A stretch of 64,000 nucleotides of DNA from Mayamaea pseudoterrestris (Eukaryota > Bacillariophyta > Bacillariophyceae > Sellaphorales > Sellaphoraceae), in the NCBI GenBank assembly GCA_027923505.1, contig BROI01000010.1, positions 310,001-374,000 of the forward strand. The letters run 5' to 3'. Under the pieces are notes generated by a model. The model did not search any database, was not told the origin of the DNA, and worked only from the letters and a program-made list of their open reading frames with translations. Positions within the stretch are counted from its first letter, which is position 1; each line of letters starts with the position of its first letter. This document shows, one piece after another, positions 30,216 through 41,412 of this stretch. The position numbers and the translations under genes were made by a program.

Positions 30216-33200
30216 CTACTTCTTTTTCTCCTTCTTGTCTTTCTTCTCCTTCTTCTCTTTCTTTTCCTTCTATGAAATGGAGTAGCGATGCGTTCATGAG
30301 CAAGTTCAATATGGAAATACAAGGTAAAGCGCTCGGGTAAAATATTAAGGCGTACCTTCTCTTTCTTTTCCTTCTTCTCCTCTTTCGGCTCCTTCTTGAC
30401 TTTCTTTTCCTTTTCCTTCTCCTTGCCGTCTTTCTCTTTCTTGACCTTCTTCTCCTGCAAAGTGATTCCCCGTAGCTGGTTAGCATGGATCGTTCGTTTT
30501 CTCCAACGCAAACCACAACCGCTACAACAGATGTGCTTACCTTCTTTTCCTTCTTGTCTTTCTTTGGCGCAGACTCTGGCTGCTCCTCGTCTGATGAACC
30601 ACGGCTCGAGTTCTCGTCATAATCGTCGTCAAGAGTTCCAGAGCGAAACTCTATGGATCGGCGACCACCTTGCTTTAGTATCGCAATAGTTTCATCGTAC
30701 GAATGGACAACCTGCTTGTTCACAGAGACAATCACATCACCAATATTGATCACGCCAGAAGCGCGAGCGGGAGAAGGTTGGTCGGGTCCGGCGTCTAAAA
30801 AATCAAACACACGACAAGATCGATCGCCTTTCGTTGGCTCAAGCTGCATCCCAATCGGTCCCTCTTCAAACACAACAACCTTGAGTTCGGCCTCGTGGCT
30901 AGATCCGCTGGTGCTTCCGTCGCTTGCAGTGTCATTTAGTGGTTGATCGTCCGAGTCGTGGCTCCTATTGAGAGCAATCGCAATCGAATCGACATCGACC
31001 GGTCCACCAAACCCATTCTTCGCACCGCTAGACTTTGAAGGTGATTTACGACTGGGAGATCGGGATGCAGGTGGAGGTGATGGCGGATCAATTAACTCGG
31101 GCTGTCCGAAATTTTCCCATGTTTCCACTTCCTCCTCCAGCTCTTGAAGTACTGGGGCGACCTTCTTGGAGCTTAATATATCAGGTGGCATAATCTGTAG
31201 CGTCCTCATTAAAGTCACACGAACGTTCGAGATCTTATCCTCCTTCATAACAAGAGCTTCATCGATCAGTAAATCCATAAGGACATTCCGCAAATGCTTT
31301 TGCTCTGCTTTGGTCAATTTCAAGTAGGGACCCTCCATATTATCGTCGACGCTTGTTCCGTAGAGCTCCAAATATTTGCTCCGCAGCTCTGACACTGGAT
31401 CGTTTGATTGGAATTGTTGATTGTCAATGTCGTCACCGAACCGAAGCGCCAAGCCAATGGCTGCACATATCCTGCAATACAATTGTCGGTCGTTAAAATT
31501 GTTCAACTTTGGGACCTTAGGCTGCCCTTTGCGGCCATTGGTAAACGCTCCAATTTTTAGAACTTTTTCCTTTATCCATTGCGTACAAGCAGTCGAAGTA
31601 TCGGAACTCCACTTCTCTGGTTTAGCAATCTCGGACTGACGCTTTACTATGTCGATGGAAAATGCTCGCAGCATCATTGGAACCGCCCACATTGCATCCT
31701 CTCGTACCGAACATATCGGATCGATGAGCAGAACTTGTAAAACAGGCCAAACATAGTCTCGGACAAGTAAGGAATCGAGGGTTTGTATCAGCATTGGCAA
31801 GCTCCTAGCGAGATAATCTCTCTGACGCCAATTTAAAACGAGTGGGTTCGAAGCGCTCCTTTTGCGAGCACCCAAGAATTCGTCACCCATGACAACTTCG
31901 TGCCACTGCAGAAATGGGCCTCGTCGCTCAGCTTCCGGAAGCATCTCAAGTATATACGGGAAATTCCTTATGACGTTCAGTCGCACAGACTCATCGGTAT
32001 CATTCAAGAAATACTCTTGAAAAACTGGAAGGATATCAACTAGTGTAGCTTCCGACCCCAACACTCTCGCCACTGTGTGGAGACTACTCGCCAAGCATCG
32101 TTTCACTGGCAGCGGGGGTTCTGGCGGTTCCTCTTCTTCGCCTTCGTCGCCGCCACCCTTTGCGTAGTTCGAATTTAACAATGAAAAGAAGCAAGTCTTC
32201 AACGGACCTTCCCAGTGATCCTGTCCGAGCAAAAGAGCAATGGCAGGAAAGCTGTATGCGCAATATACTCTCATTTCAGCGTCTGTATTCTCGTCACCAG
32301 TGGTTACAATTGCCAAAGCAGCAAAATAATCAAGGAGTTGCTCCTGAATCGCTTGAATGTCCGCAGGCTCGGGCGGATATTTTCTTCGATGCTGGCATAC
32401 AGCGTGCAACGACAAGGCCGACATGCGATGGGCTTGTAGAAAAATGGGCAGTGCGCTATATAGCTTTTCGCCGTCGGTAAGTTCCCGTGGTGTAAATTGT
32501 TCCAAACTAGAGTGGACGGGTGTTGGGGCAAGAGTAATCGAGTTTTGTGACGAGTTTAAACGGCTAACCATGCTGGTGGCATGCGGAAAGAACTGAGAAA
32601 CGATTCCAGAATGATTGGAACCGTCACTTTCTGTACTTGTCGGTAGCAATCCTTTCAAAGGCGAATATTGGAAGGGATAGAAACTGGCGAGAAACGGTCC
32701 AAGAAATTGCATCATACCTTGTCGAACCATCTTGTGCGAATCTTGTATTAATCGATCAGCAATTGGAATCAACTTGTCTCGCCTCAGCTGGTATAGTAAG
32801 TTTTTCTTTGCTTCATCCTCTTGTGCTGCTGCTAATATAATCAAGCTTCGACTCATGTCCACTAAACATTCGCCGCTGCTCTTTCGAATTCGATGCACCT
32901 GGTCGCTCGACAATTCCTCAAAGGCTGGAACAATCTTTTCTGTGACAATCTCAACGTCACACGCTGCCAATAATCGCGGCAGCGCCTGTACCGCACTCCT
33001 TCTGACTCGAAAGCTTGGATCAGCGCAAAGTTCCAAGACGGCTGGCAAAACCTGGGCCGGCACCCACTGCGAAGAGTCTCGCAAATGAGCATTTTCACTC
33101 GCCACGCCCGACAGTTCCGCCAACAAATTGCAAGCGGTAATGCGCAACTCATCAATCTTTTGATCCGACTCGGACCGCTTCTTGGCAGTTGGATTGCTGG

Positions 33201-33777
33201 GCTTTTGATATGCCATTTGCAAACAGACGGGCAAGCAGTAGGCTGGAATGTCATGTGGCTGCAAATGAACCGCCAGCGACGCCATTGTGGTTGCCGCCGC
33301 CCGACGAACGTCCAAATCCGCATCGGCAATCAGCGCATTCAAGTAGTTGTGAATGACTGACTGCGTCACCAAATCGTAGCCTTGCTGAAACATGACGCTC
33401 TTTTTATGCGGCAGCGAGTACTCGTGCGAATTGTCAATCAAGTATTGCACGCCTCCCCTTTTATGTTGATACAAACTCGGATGAAGCATTGCTACTATTG
33501 ATACTTGCAAAAGTTGCGCCGCCAAGTGCTGTCGAATGACCGACTCTGGATCACTGACTAGACTTTCTAGCGCTGGAATCAAGTATTGAACCGTTGGCTC
33601 GGCTCCAATGAGTTCGGCCGTTTCGGCAATCATTTTCACGTGCACCAACCGCTGCAACGCAACTTGCGACTGAATGTATCGGACGATACGATCCAAAATG
33701 GGCAAGTCATCGTCGACGGTCAAGTCCTCAAAGCGGACCTCGGCACTGAGATTTGCTTCGCCGCCTGATTCGTCCAT
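30216..33777 (-). CDS. HEAT-repeat phosphatase-regulator-like protein with PDZ domain and Lys-rich tail
   Basis: Exons 30541-33777, 30356-30454 and 30216-30269 (two 86-bp introns, phase 0) give 1129 aa. Reading through the introns would give a false Arg-rich tail; splicing keeps a uniform KEK tail. The first 850 residues or so are HEAT repeats of the PP2A-A/PP4R1 type, e.g. VLPAVLELCADPSFRVRRSA, IVPAFEELSSDQVHRIRKSS and LVDILPVFQEYFLNDTDESV. At about residues 955-1045 a PDZ domain is clear: VVVFEEGPIGMQLEPT, ASGVINIGDVIVSVNKQVVH, ETIAILKQGGRRSIEF. PP4R1/PP2A-A proteins scaffold Ser/Thr phosphatases; the PDZ would add a docking site for partner C-termini. The HEAT+PDZ combination is unusual. 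Cytosolic or nuclear; the basic tail may bind nucleic acid or membranes. Confidence 0.82.
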
Positions 33778-34442
33778 TTTGTATTATTGATCGATTGATA
33801 GTCGAATGGTAATTTCTTAACACGCTCCTTGCTGAAAGCCAGATGACGCACTTTCTCGTCAAGCTTTCCAGTTCGTTGAGTTTTTGAGTCAAGCGAAAGC
33901 AAATTCGAACAAAGCCAACGAGATTGCTGTCGAGTGACTTTAATGAGGGGCGTCCAGCAAGCGAGATCGTGGGAGCCAGTCGATTCGTCGCTCGATTGAC
34001 TTGGCAGTTCCGAAGCCAAGCAGCAAATTGCAATATTTTAAGACGATGCACGCAATTCAATAGCTCGAGCTGAGTCTTGAATGTCTTGCTTGCTTATCGA
34101 CAGTTGACCGATCTCCAACGGCAGTGTACTTTCTCCGTGATGCGATGCCTCGTAGTCGATGCAATGAAACCTGAATTTCCAATTCAACTCCTTATTTCGC
34201 GAATGTATATTATGCTTCAATTTCTGTCAACAATTCTCAAGTACGAAAAGTCCTGCGAGAGCAACTATAGCATGAGCAGCAGCAAGCAGCCAAGCATCAC
34301 AATGGACCTCTGCATCGGCCGTCGCTGACGGTCCCTGCGTCGTCCGTGAAATGACTGTCGGAGCGGTACTGAAAAAGTGCGAGTCACGCTGCAACGCGAC
34401 CATGGCGAGAATCCTTTTCCTTCCTTCTTAAGCAGCAGCAAC
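33778..34442. other. Divergent intergenic region
   Basis: A 665-bp region between the HEAT/PDZ and acyltransferase starts. Short open frames are present on both strands, but none reads like protein. Confidence 0.4.
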
Positions 34443-36782
34443 ATGCAGCCCCAAACGACGCAAAGCTGGACCAAGACCCAGCTGGCTCTCTTGCTGGTCG
34501 TTTTGTTTCTTGCCGTGGATGAGTGAGTGGAATGAATGTAGTTGTTGTTGAAGATGATCAAGGTTTGCATGAAGAGTTGTCACGCTCCTCGATGTGCTTC
34601 TGTATCTAATCTCGATTCATCCTCTCTTTCTACAACTTACAGCATTAACCCAATCAAACTCGTCCTGACAGTCTTTCCTGAAATATTGCCATGGCACATT
34701 GCTTCTGTCTCCTTGATCTTGATCGTGTACATTTTCGTTTCCGACATTAAGGAGCTTGTTTACTTTGGCCTCAAGGTCTTTTTCAAAAGCATTCTTTCGA
34801 TATTCTTTCGGCAGGTTGAAATTGTCGGTCGAGAAAATATTCCAAGATATGGTCCAGTCATTTTCTCAGGTACTGTACGCAATGATGATTGCTTGAGTTG
34901 TATATCCTTGAAGTTCGAAAACATTCATTGTCTCACATTTTCGTTTTATAACTTGCGCGCACTCACTGTCAAGCACAGTCAACCACGCTAACCAATTCAT
35001 GGACGCGGTCATGGTTGTCTGTGGATGCGAAAACAAGGTTAGCTACTTGATGGCAGAAGCCTCGTGGAGGCGGCCCATTATTGGGCACATTGCCTGGGCA
35101 CTGGACGTTGTTCCTGTCAAGCGAGCGCAGGATGACGCAAGGCAAGGAACAGGCAAGATTCAATTGGCGGATGCTCCGGACATGGGTACTAGTATGCTGG
35201 AGCTGCATGGGCAGGATACATGCTTTACGAGAGAATTGAGTCCTGGCGACAAGATTCGTCCGCCGGAGACGGCGCATACGTTGAAGGTTGTCAAGGTTTT
35301 GACGGATACTAGTGTCTTGGTCGAAGAAAATTCAGAACTAAGTGCAACACTTTTGAAAAAGCCAGTCGCATTTGACATTCTCAAGTACACGCCACTGAAT
35401 GTTGTATTTGCGCGCGTATTGGAACGTTTGGCGGCTGGTGGAGCGGTGGGGGTACGTCTGTTAGTCGCATGCAATCCACTAAACGATAATCTTCCACCAA
35501 CTCATCCCATATACCCTTCTTTATCAGATTTTTCCGGAAGGTGGGTCCCATGATCGAACGGACTTATTGCCGCTCAAGGTTGGAGTCGCCTTGATTGCCT
35601 ACAGCGCATACGTGGAGCATGGCATGACCGTGCCCATTGTGCCGGTTGGTCTCAACTACTTTCGCGCACACCGATGGCGCGGGCGAGCGATTGTCGAGTA
35701 TGGCAAGCCGCTTTATATTGATCCAAACAATATTGAAGCCTACAAGGCAGGCGGTCAGAAGAGAAAGAAGGTTTGCAACGACTTGCTACAGGATATTGAG
35801 GCGTCGATGCGGTCCGTAATTGTTTCAACAAGCGACTATGAAACGATGCAATTGATTCTCACGGCGCGACGATTGTATGTCAAGACGTCGTCCACGAGGC
35901 TTGATCCGTCGGAGAAGCAGGATTTGACTCGCCGCTTTGCCGAAGGGTACAGGAGATTGCTCGAAGTACCGGAGCCGCCGAAAGAATGGACCGACTTGCA
36001 GGATCGCTTGAAAGCTTACTACTTGTAAGTATCTAGATGGCTAGTGCCTTGCACTTTAACGAGCGAAACTAACAATTTTTCACAATTTGCCGTTTTCCCT
36101 CAGTGAGCTTCGGGATTTGGGCATCAAGGACTACCAAGTCCCGGCTTTGATGGAGGAACATTTGGACGAGACTGTAGAAACGTTGCACGTTGACGGAGAC
36201 AGGGTTCTGTCGACAATGCAATTGTTTTACCATATTGTACACCTTCTCATTGTTTTAGCGTTGGCAGCCGTTCCGATTCTGTTTCTCAACCTACCCGTTG
36301 GCATCTTGGCCTCCTGGTGGGCGGAACGGCGCCGAAAGAAAGCATTGGCAGCATCCAAAGTTAAAATCAAGGGTTACGACGTTATGCTCACGGAGAAGGT
36401 TCTGTTTTGTCTTGTCATGGTTCCCAGTTTGTGGATTTTGTACATAATTCTACTGTACACCTCTACAAACTTGACGAGTCCTGAAATTGCGCTTTGCATT
36501 CTGTCCATGCCGGTGTTTGCGTACGTTGGAATTATCGTAACCGATGCCGGATTTGTTGACTGGCAGCATTTGCGTGCATACTACATGAGACTCTTCCCGT
36601 CAGCGCGCAAGCGACTGGCAGTGCTGCCATTTGCACGCAGGAAGTTACAGGCTGACCTGCGATCGTTTATCAAGTCGATTGGGCCCGCTATGGGGGAGAT
36701 TTACTACGAAAAAAATTTGGATTGGAAAGCTATTCAAGAGAAATCGCGGAAGGAAATATCTGTGGATAAGAAGGCGCTATAA
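34443..36782 (+). CDS. Glycerol-3-phosphate/DHAP acyltransferase of the yeast Gat1/Gat2 (GPT2/SCT1) type
   Basis: Five exons, 34443-34522, 34643-34869, 34979-35451, 35528-36024 and 36104-36782, total 1956 nt (651 aa), all phases consistent. N-terminal hydrophobic segments (LALLLVVLFLAV and the helices after IASVSLILIVYIFVSDI) precede the acyltransferase blocks: VIFSVNHANQFMDAVM (His and Asp of the catalytic motif, about residue 105, split by an intron), MAEASWRRPIIGHIAWALDV, IFPEGGSHDRTDLLPLKVGV (about 261-280) and VPIVPVGLNYFRAH. HANQFMD and EGGSHDRTDLLPLK are diagnostic of the fungal Gat1/Gat2 group. Two more membrane segments lie near residues 470-500 and 530-590. It makes lysophosphatidic acid in the ER as the first step of glycerolipid and storage-oil synthesis. 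Confidence 0.88.
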
Positions 36783-36903
36783 GCTGCATGTTTTATTTCA
36801 TATGTACTGCACTACCGGTATATGTATAGGAGAAAGTCTGCTCGTCATCAACTTTGACCCATCGCCTCGACGTACGCATAGGAACAAACGTTGCCCTCAT
36901 ACT

Positions 36904-38254
36904 TTACTCTTCGCACAACCAAATGTTCAGAGCGTACTTGATTCCTTTCTCTACTGACAGGCCCGCATGAATCGTTCGAGCATCAGGCTCTCCGGATGGC
37001 AGTATATTCTGCCATACTACTGCTCGTCCAGCCTGTGGTTGCACAGTCAGTCCAAGCGACGGAAACTGGGTCTGCCCTCCCTCCTCCACGTCGTTGAGAT
37101 AACAGAAAATGGTTACCAATCGTCTGTTGCAGCCTCGCACATGAATTTGCTTCGGAGGAAGCTCGACGGTGCCAGTGTCCACGTCATAATTGCCCAAATC
37201 ATGATGCACACCAAAGAACTCACCCACATGGTAACGCACCAGCTGCAGTGCCTCCACGGATCCTGTCGTAAAACAACCCATTAGAGTCGCGGCTCGCTGC
37301 TCAATTGCAGCAATCTTGGAATTTTGTCGCTTATCAAAGGATAAGAATGTACTCGTCCGATGTGTCGTGTCAAAGTGACGTTCCATTGTTTGGGGATTGT
37401 CGACGTAGGATCGCTCAAACGGCATGTTGCTGATACATGAGCGAAAGTAGTCCAAGTCGGATGAAGTCAAAAAGTTGTCAATGGTGTATATGTTGGGCGA
37501 AGAATGGACGCGCTCCAACATCCAGTTACCAATCCGAATGGCATGAGCTAACGGAGAGTCAGTTAGCTCATCAAAAAGTTGCTCAAAGCGACGTCGAGCT
37601 AGCGACGTCCGCTCCCATAGTTGAATGCGCTGGAGATAGAGCATAGTTTTACAGTGAGGCGAGACTTGCGACCCTTTCTCGCGTACCAGTCATTATTGTG
37701 GCACGTACATTTGAATTTCGCTTTGAACGACGACGTTTTTTGCTTGTGTCCACCTTCTTTTCGTCCGTCAAAATCCCGCGCTTGACCTCGCTCACTATTG
37801 GCTTATGAAACGTTCCATCATTTGTGAATGGAGCTGCTCTGGAAGGGGTTGCGACGGGCGAAAATGCGACACTGATGATTTGAGGAACTGCTGGAGAAGC
37901 AGTTTGGATTGTACTTTGTTTCACCAATCCATAAATGCCAGCGTCGCTACAGCAGCCTTCCATTCTTCTGTCTTGAGCTCCAGCAACTTGCTGCCCATCT
38001 TCGTCTTTGGTAGCAGAGTCATGCAGCACAGAAATGCGCATGACATCGCTCGCGGAACTTTTCTGCAACGGCGCTTCAGTCCCTGTCATGCTGATCTCTT
38101 GCGTCTCATGTGTATACGGCAACTCGAACATTTTCAATCCAGCCTGCATATTACTGTTTCGCCAGCTGTGATGCAATATGTTGCGAACCGCACCGATGAA
38201 CAAATGCCTTTCATCCCATGGTGAAGGAATGACGGAACGAATGAAGCGTTGAAT
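36904..38254 (-). CDS. Prolyl-4-hydroxylase-like 2OG dioxygenase with basic N-terminal extension; 5' end unresolved
   Basis: Two frames five bases apart (stop at 37649, ATG at 37644) are best read as one gene. A GTACGT donor after NSN (37708) and a ctccag acceptor (37630) define a 79-bp phase-0 intron, so exons are 37709-38254 and 36904-37629. The C-terminal domain is P4H-like: LVRYHVGEFFGVHHDLGNYD (His-x-Asp), RLVTIFCYLNDVEEGGQTQF, ARTIHAGLSVEKGIKYALNI (second His, Lys). The N-terminal part has IQRFIRSVIPSPWDERHLFI and a basic KKRRRSKR cluster. An acceptor at 38255 (gtgacag/ATT) suggests one more upstream exon carrying the start; MSWRRFKS at about 38400 is one weak option. Known P4Hs hydroxylate proline in wall proteins, collagen or regulators. 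It is divergent from the secreted protein gene at 38495. Confidence 0.75.
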
Positions 38255-38494
38255 CTGTCACAAAGTCGCAACGGTACACGATGCTTCGCGCCAAGTCGGG
38301 CAGTCCTGTCTGAGCAATTCAAAAAGGTATCTTCAAATCGTGATAAGAAAAGTTGCTTAGCAGATAACGACGCTTCTGGCGCCGGGCCGACCAGTAACGT
38401 GTGCACTATTCGACCGATTTGAAACGTCGCCAACTCATCACAACATCATTGATCCACTCAACGACCATTCATCCACTTTCATAATCATTCGACC

Positions 38495-40229
38495 ATGAAG
38501 CTAGCATCCGCCGCCTGCATTTTCCTCGCCACTTCCGTCGCTGCCTTTCGCCGTAATATTGGTGATGACCATGACGAGGCGCGTCGCCTCTTTGCGCGAC
38601 CGCCAGAAAGTCCAGACAGTGACGGACGAATGCTTGCAAGCGGCTCTGGCAGCTTTGTTCCACCAATAGCGAGCGGCAGTGGCAGTGGATCTGTTTCGGT
38701 AAAAGGTATGTTGAGTTGTAAGTAAATGCTGCAGAGTAACGAATGGTATTTCCTCATCGCTCGTCTCGCTTCGCAGGGTCCAAGTCTAGCAAGGGAAAGG
38801 GTGGCAGTAAAGGTACGCATGCTTGAGAAAGAGCGAGTCTCATTGTTTCAATCTATACAATACTCACGCGTCGGCTGTCTTCCATTATATAGCTTCAAAG
38901 GGTAAGGGATCACCAAATGCATCCAAGGGAAAAGGAGGCGGCAAAGGATCAGCCAAAGCAAGCAAGGCAGGATCGCATGAGCATCACAGCCAAGGAAGCG
39001 GGTCAGGTGCTTCTGGATCCATTGTACATGGTTCTGGATCCGTCGATATGTCAGTCGCCGGATCTGGTTCCGTAGCAAGTTCTGGATCAGTCGTCATGAC
39101 CTCTGGCTCGGTCGTCGCTGGATCTGGATCCGTCACCACTTCCGGCTCTGTCATGGTAGATTCTGGATCCGTTGCGGCATCATCAGGCTCAACCATGTCT
39201 ACTGGCTCAGAATCTGTTGCTTCTGGATTTGTCATGGAAGCATCAGGTTCGGGCATGTCTTCTGACTCAGGTTCAGTCGATTCGGGCTCAGTTGTCGCGT
39301 CATCAGGGTCAGTCATGTCGTCGGGATCCGTCGTTGTCGATTCTGGATCTGTTGCATCTTCTGGCTCTATGGCAACTTTGGGATCCGTCGCTTCCGGTTC
39401 AGTGGCTACTTCAGGATCTGGATCAGAAGCCACTACTAAAATGGCTGATTCGTCTGGCTCAGTCGCTCATGGTTCTGGATCTTTTCACGACAGCAGCGCG
39501 TCAGGTTCCGCCGCAGCGGCTGGTTCTGGCTCCATTCACGTCGCTTCCGGCAGCCGCTTTGTCGGTGGCGCCAAGGGAAGCAAGGGTGGTTCTAAAGTTA
39601 GCAAAAGTGGAAAGGGCAAGGGCGGCTCCAAAGCTAGCAAGAGTGGAAAGGGCAAGGGTGGCTCCAAAGCAAGCAAAAGTGGGAAGGGGAAGGGCTCGTC
39701 AAAGTTCAGCAAGAGCGGAAGGGGCAAGGGCGGTTCAAAGGAAGCATTCCAGCAATCCGGATCAGGCTCTACAAACGTGGGGTCTGCATCATTCCAAACT
39801 GGATCATCCAGCTTTGAGCATGGACGTCAACTCGGTTCATCATGTCAGAAAATTCCTATTTTCTTTTACGTCGAAGATCTTAAGGCCAAGTTCAACAAGA
39901 CGGATGTTGGCGGTTCTTTCAACAAGGCACCATTCTACTACAAGGATACGGGCGATTTGCTCGGTTACTACACCGACAGTTCTACAAGCTTTGCCGATGG
40001 TGATTGTGTCGGAACTGGGACGTTTTCCTTCGGCAAAACTAAACCATACCCCAGCCAGATATCGGTCCAGTTCACATGCACGGGTCGCCAAAACACCATC
40101 ACCGGCGGAAACGGTGACTTTGGCTGCGCCAATGGTCTTGAAATATTCACGTTTGATGACGGCGTCATTACAGAGAGTGAGCTGCTCATTTGCCGAGACC
40201 TTTGTCCGTTTCATCAATGGACGCGCTAG
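38495..40229 (+). CDS. Secreted SGS/KGSK-repeat protein with six-cysteine C-terminal domain
   Basis: Exons 38495-38705, 38777-38812 and 38893-40229 (introns 71 and 80 bp) give 527 aa. Signal peptide MKLASAACIFLATSVAA/FRR; RXL tripeptides at ARRLF and GRMLA; then GSKSSKGKGGSK, SKGKGSPNASKGKGGGKG, about 200 residues of GSxSGSVxxSSGSV repeats, and four SKxSKSGKGKGG units. HGRQLG, another RXL, stands just before the folded domain. That domain (about 130 residues) has six Cys: CQKIPIFFYVEDL, GDCVGTGTFSFG, VQFTCTG, ITGGNGDFGCANGLEIF, LLICRDLCP. The same domain ends the protein at 62704. The GDCVG-x-G-x-F and GGNG-x-F-x-C-A-x-G pattern recalls the dirigent/allene-oxide-cyclase barrel (tentative). 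Ser/Lys-rich, RXL-processed secreted proteins of diatoms include silaffins, so wall or silica work is inferred. Confidence 0.8.
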
Positions 40230-41412
40230 TAGAACGGTCACTGTGTCTCTTGCAAAATGATCGGTCACCCAGTAAACAATATAAAGCGATCCAAACACTC
40301 TTGAATCAAGTTAACATCTTTTATGAACTCTCTTTGCCTTTATAAGTATAACTACTTCAACGGTATGATGCGCGTGTATTATGCGCGAGGATAGAAAGCT
40401 AAATTTTCCCACGACTGGTTTTGGATAAGATAGTTCGTTTTCAAAGCTGTGATTTTCGACCACGCGATTGTCGACATCCACAGCCAGCCACACTATTGCG
40501 AGATGCCTTCATTATTCAACTTTCCTCTTGCCTAACGTTTTTGAGATTACGGGACCATGAGAACACCTACCGAACAAGCCTTGGCTGGCTCCACAAATGA
40601 ACTAAAAACACACAATTCCACGAGTGGCAATGAGCAATGAGGGCATCGTCGCTCGGCACTCACTGCCGCTCCGCACACTGGTCAAAGCTTAAAAAGCCGA
40701 TGACTGGTCTAACAGCTTCGGCTGCAACAGTTACCACAAGAGTAGAAAATATGACTGCAGCCGCTGCGGTGTATTATCACTGTTCGGTTAGTTCACTGTC
40801 ATTACGCCGTCATGTTTTCTTGAAGAATCTGGAGACAAGAGTCATTGCTTTCGAAAGAACCACATGTTGCAGCGCCTGGCACGGCGATCGGCTTGTTTGG
40901 TATAGCGTCTCATATTTCGTACACAACAAAGGTTTGAGTGCTAGTTTGACAATGACACGGGCAAAAATGGCTTGGGCACTCTACACGAGAGTCCACAAAC
41001 ACGACAATATTTTCTCACTCGACGTTGATGTTACATGTAACATGTAACAATGCAGAGAGTCTTTCAGTCGATCGAAAATGCGCGGACGCATAAAGCTTTG
41101 CTGGATAGTGGAAGAAAGCTTAACATTCGAGGGTTTTTTTCATTTCGCAATTCGATTTTTGACTTCGCACCTCTTCTAAGGGGCTGCGCTTTCAAGATTC
41201 GGTTCTTGCTATGGCAGTGCGTGAGTGATGTTGTGACGCTGCCGAAGCTCTGATCCCAGTTTTATCGAGCATGTCTATTGGCTGGTCAACTTCCACGATA
41301 TCTTGCCCGCGTGGGAACCGTATCGGTTAAACGTAAACCACGCTCCCCGACTTGTGTTCGTCAAGGTGTGCGAGCTTAATCAGCATCCTCTAACGACGCC
41401 AAACTTTCTGTC
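40230..41412. other. Intergenic region, 1.2 kb
   Basis: Between a 3' end and the helicase start. A 136-codon plus-strand open frame at 40637-41047 has poor protein character and is not called. A small inverted tgttacatgtaacatgtaaca sequence lies at 41029-41049. Confidence 0.4.

Noticed and set aside
37649-38203. Separate gene placed five bases before a prolyl hydroxylase gene (operon-like)
   Set aside because: A strong donor and acceptor 79 bp apart join both frames in phase 0, and the apparent start of the first frame is not an ATG.
38984-39433. Asp/Glu/Pro/Thr-rich minus-strand frame
   Set aside because: It is a shadow of the GSGSV repeat on the plus strand, which has a signal peptide, splice sites and a folded domain.
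40637-41047. 136-codon plus-strand open frame
   Set aside because: Composition is not protein-like and no splice partner or motif was found.
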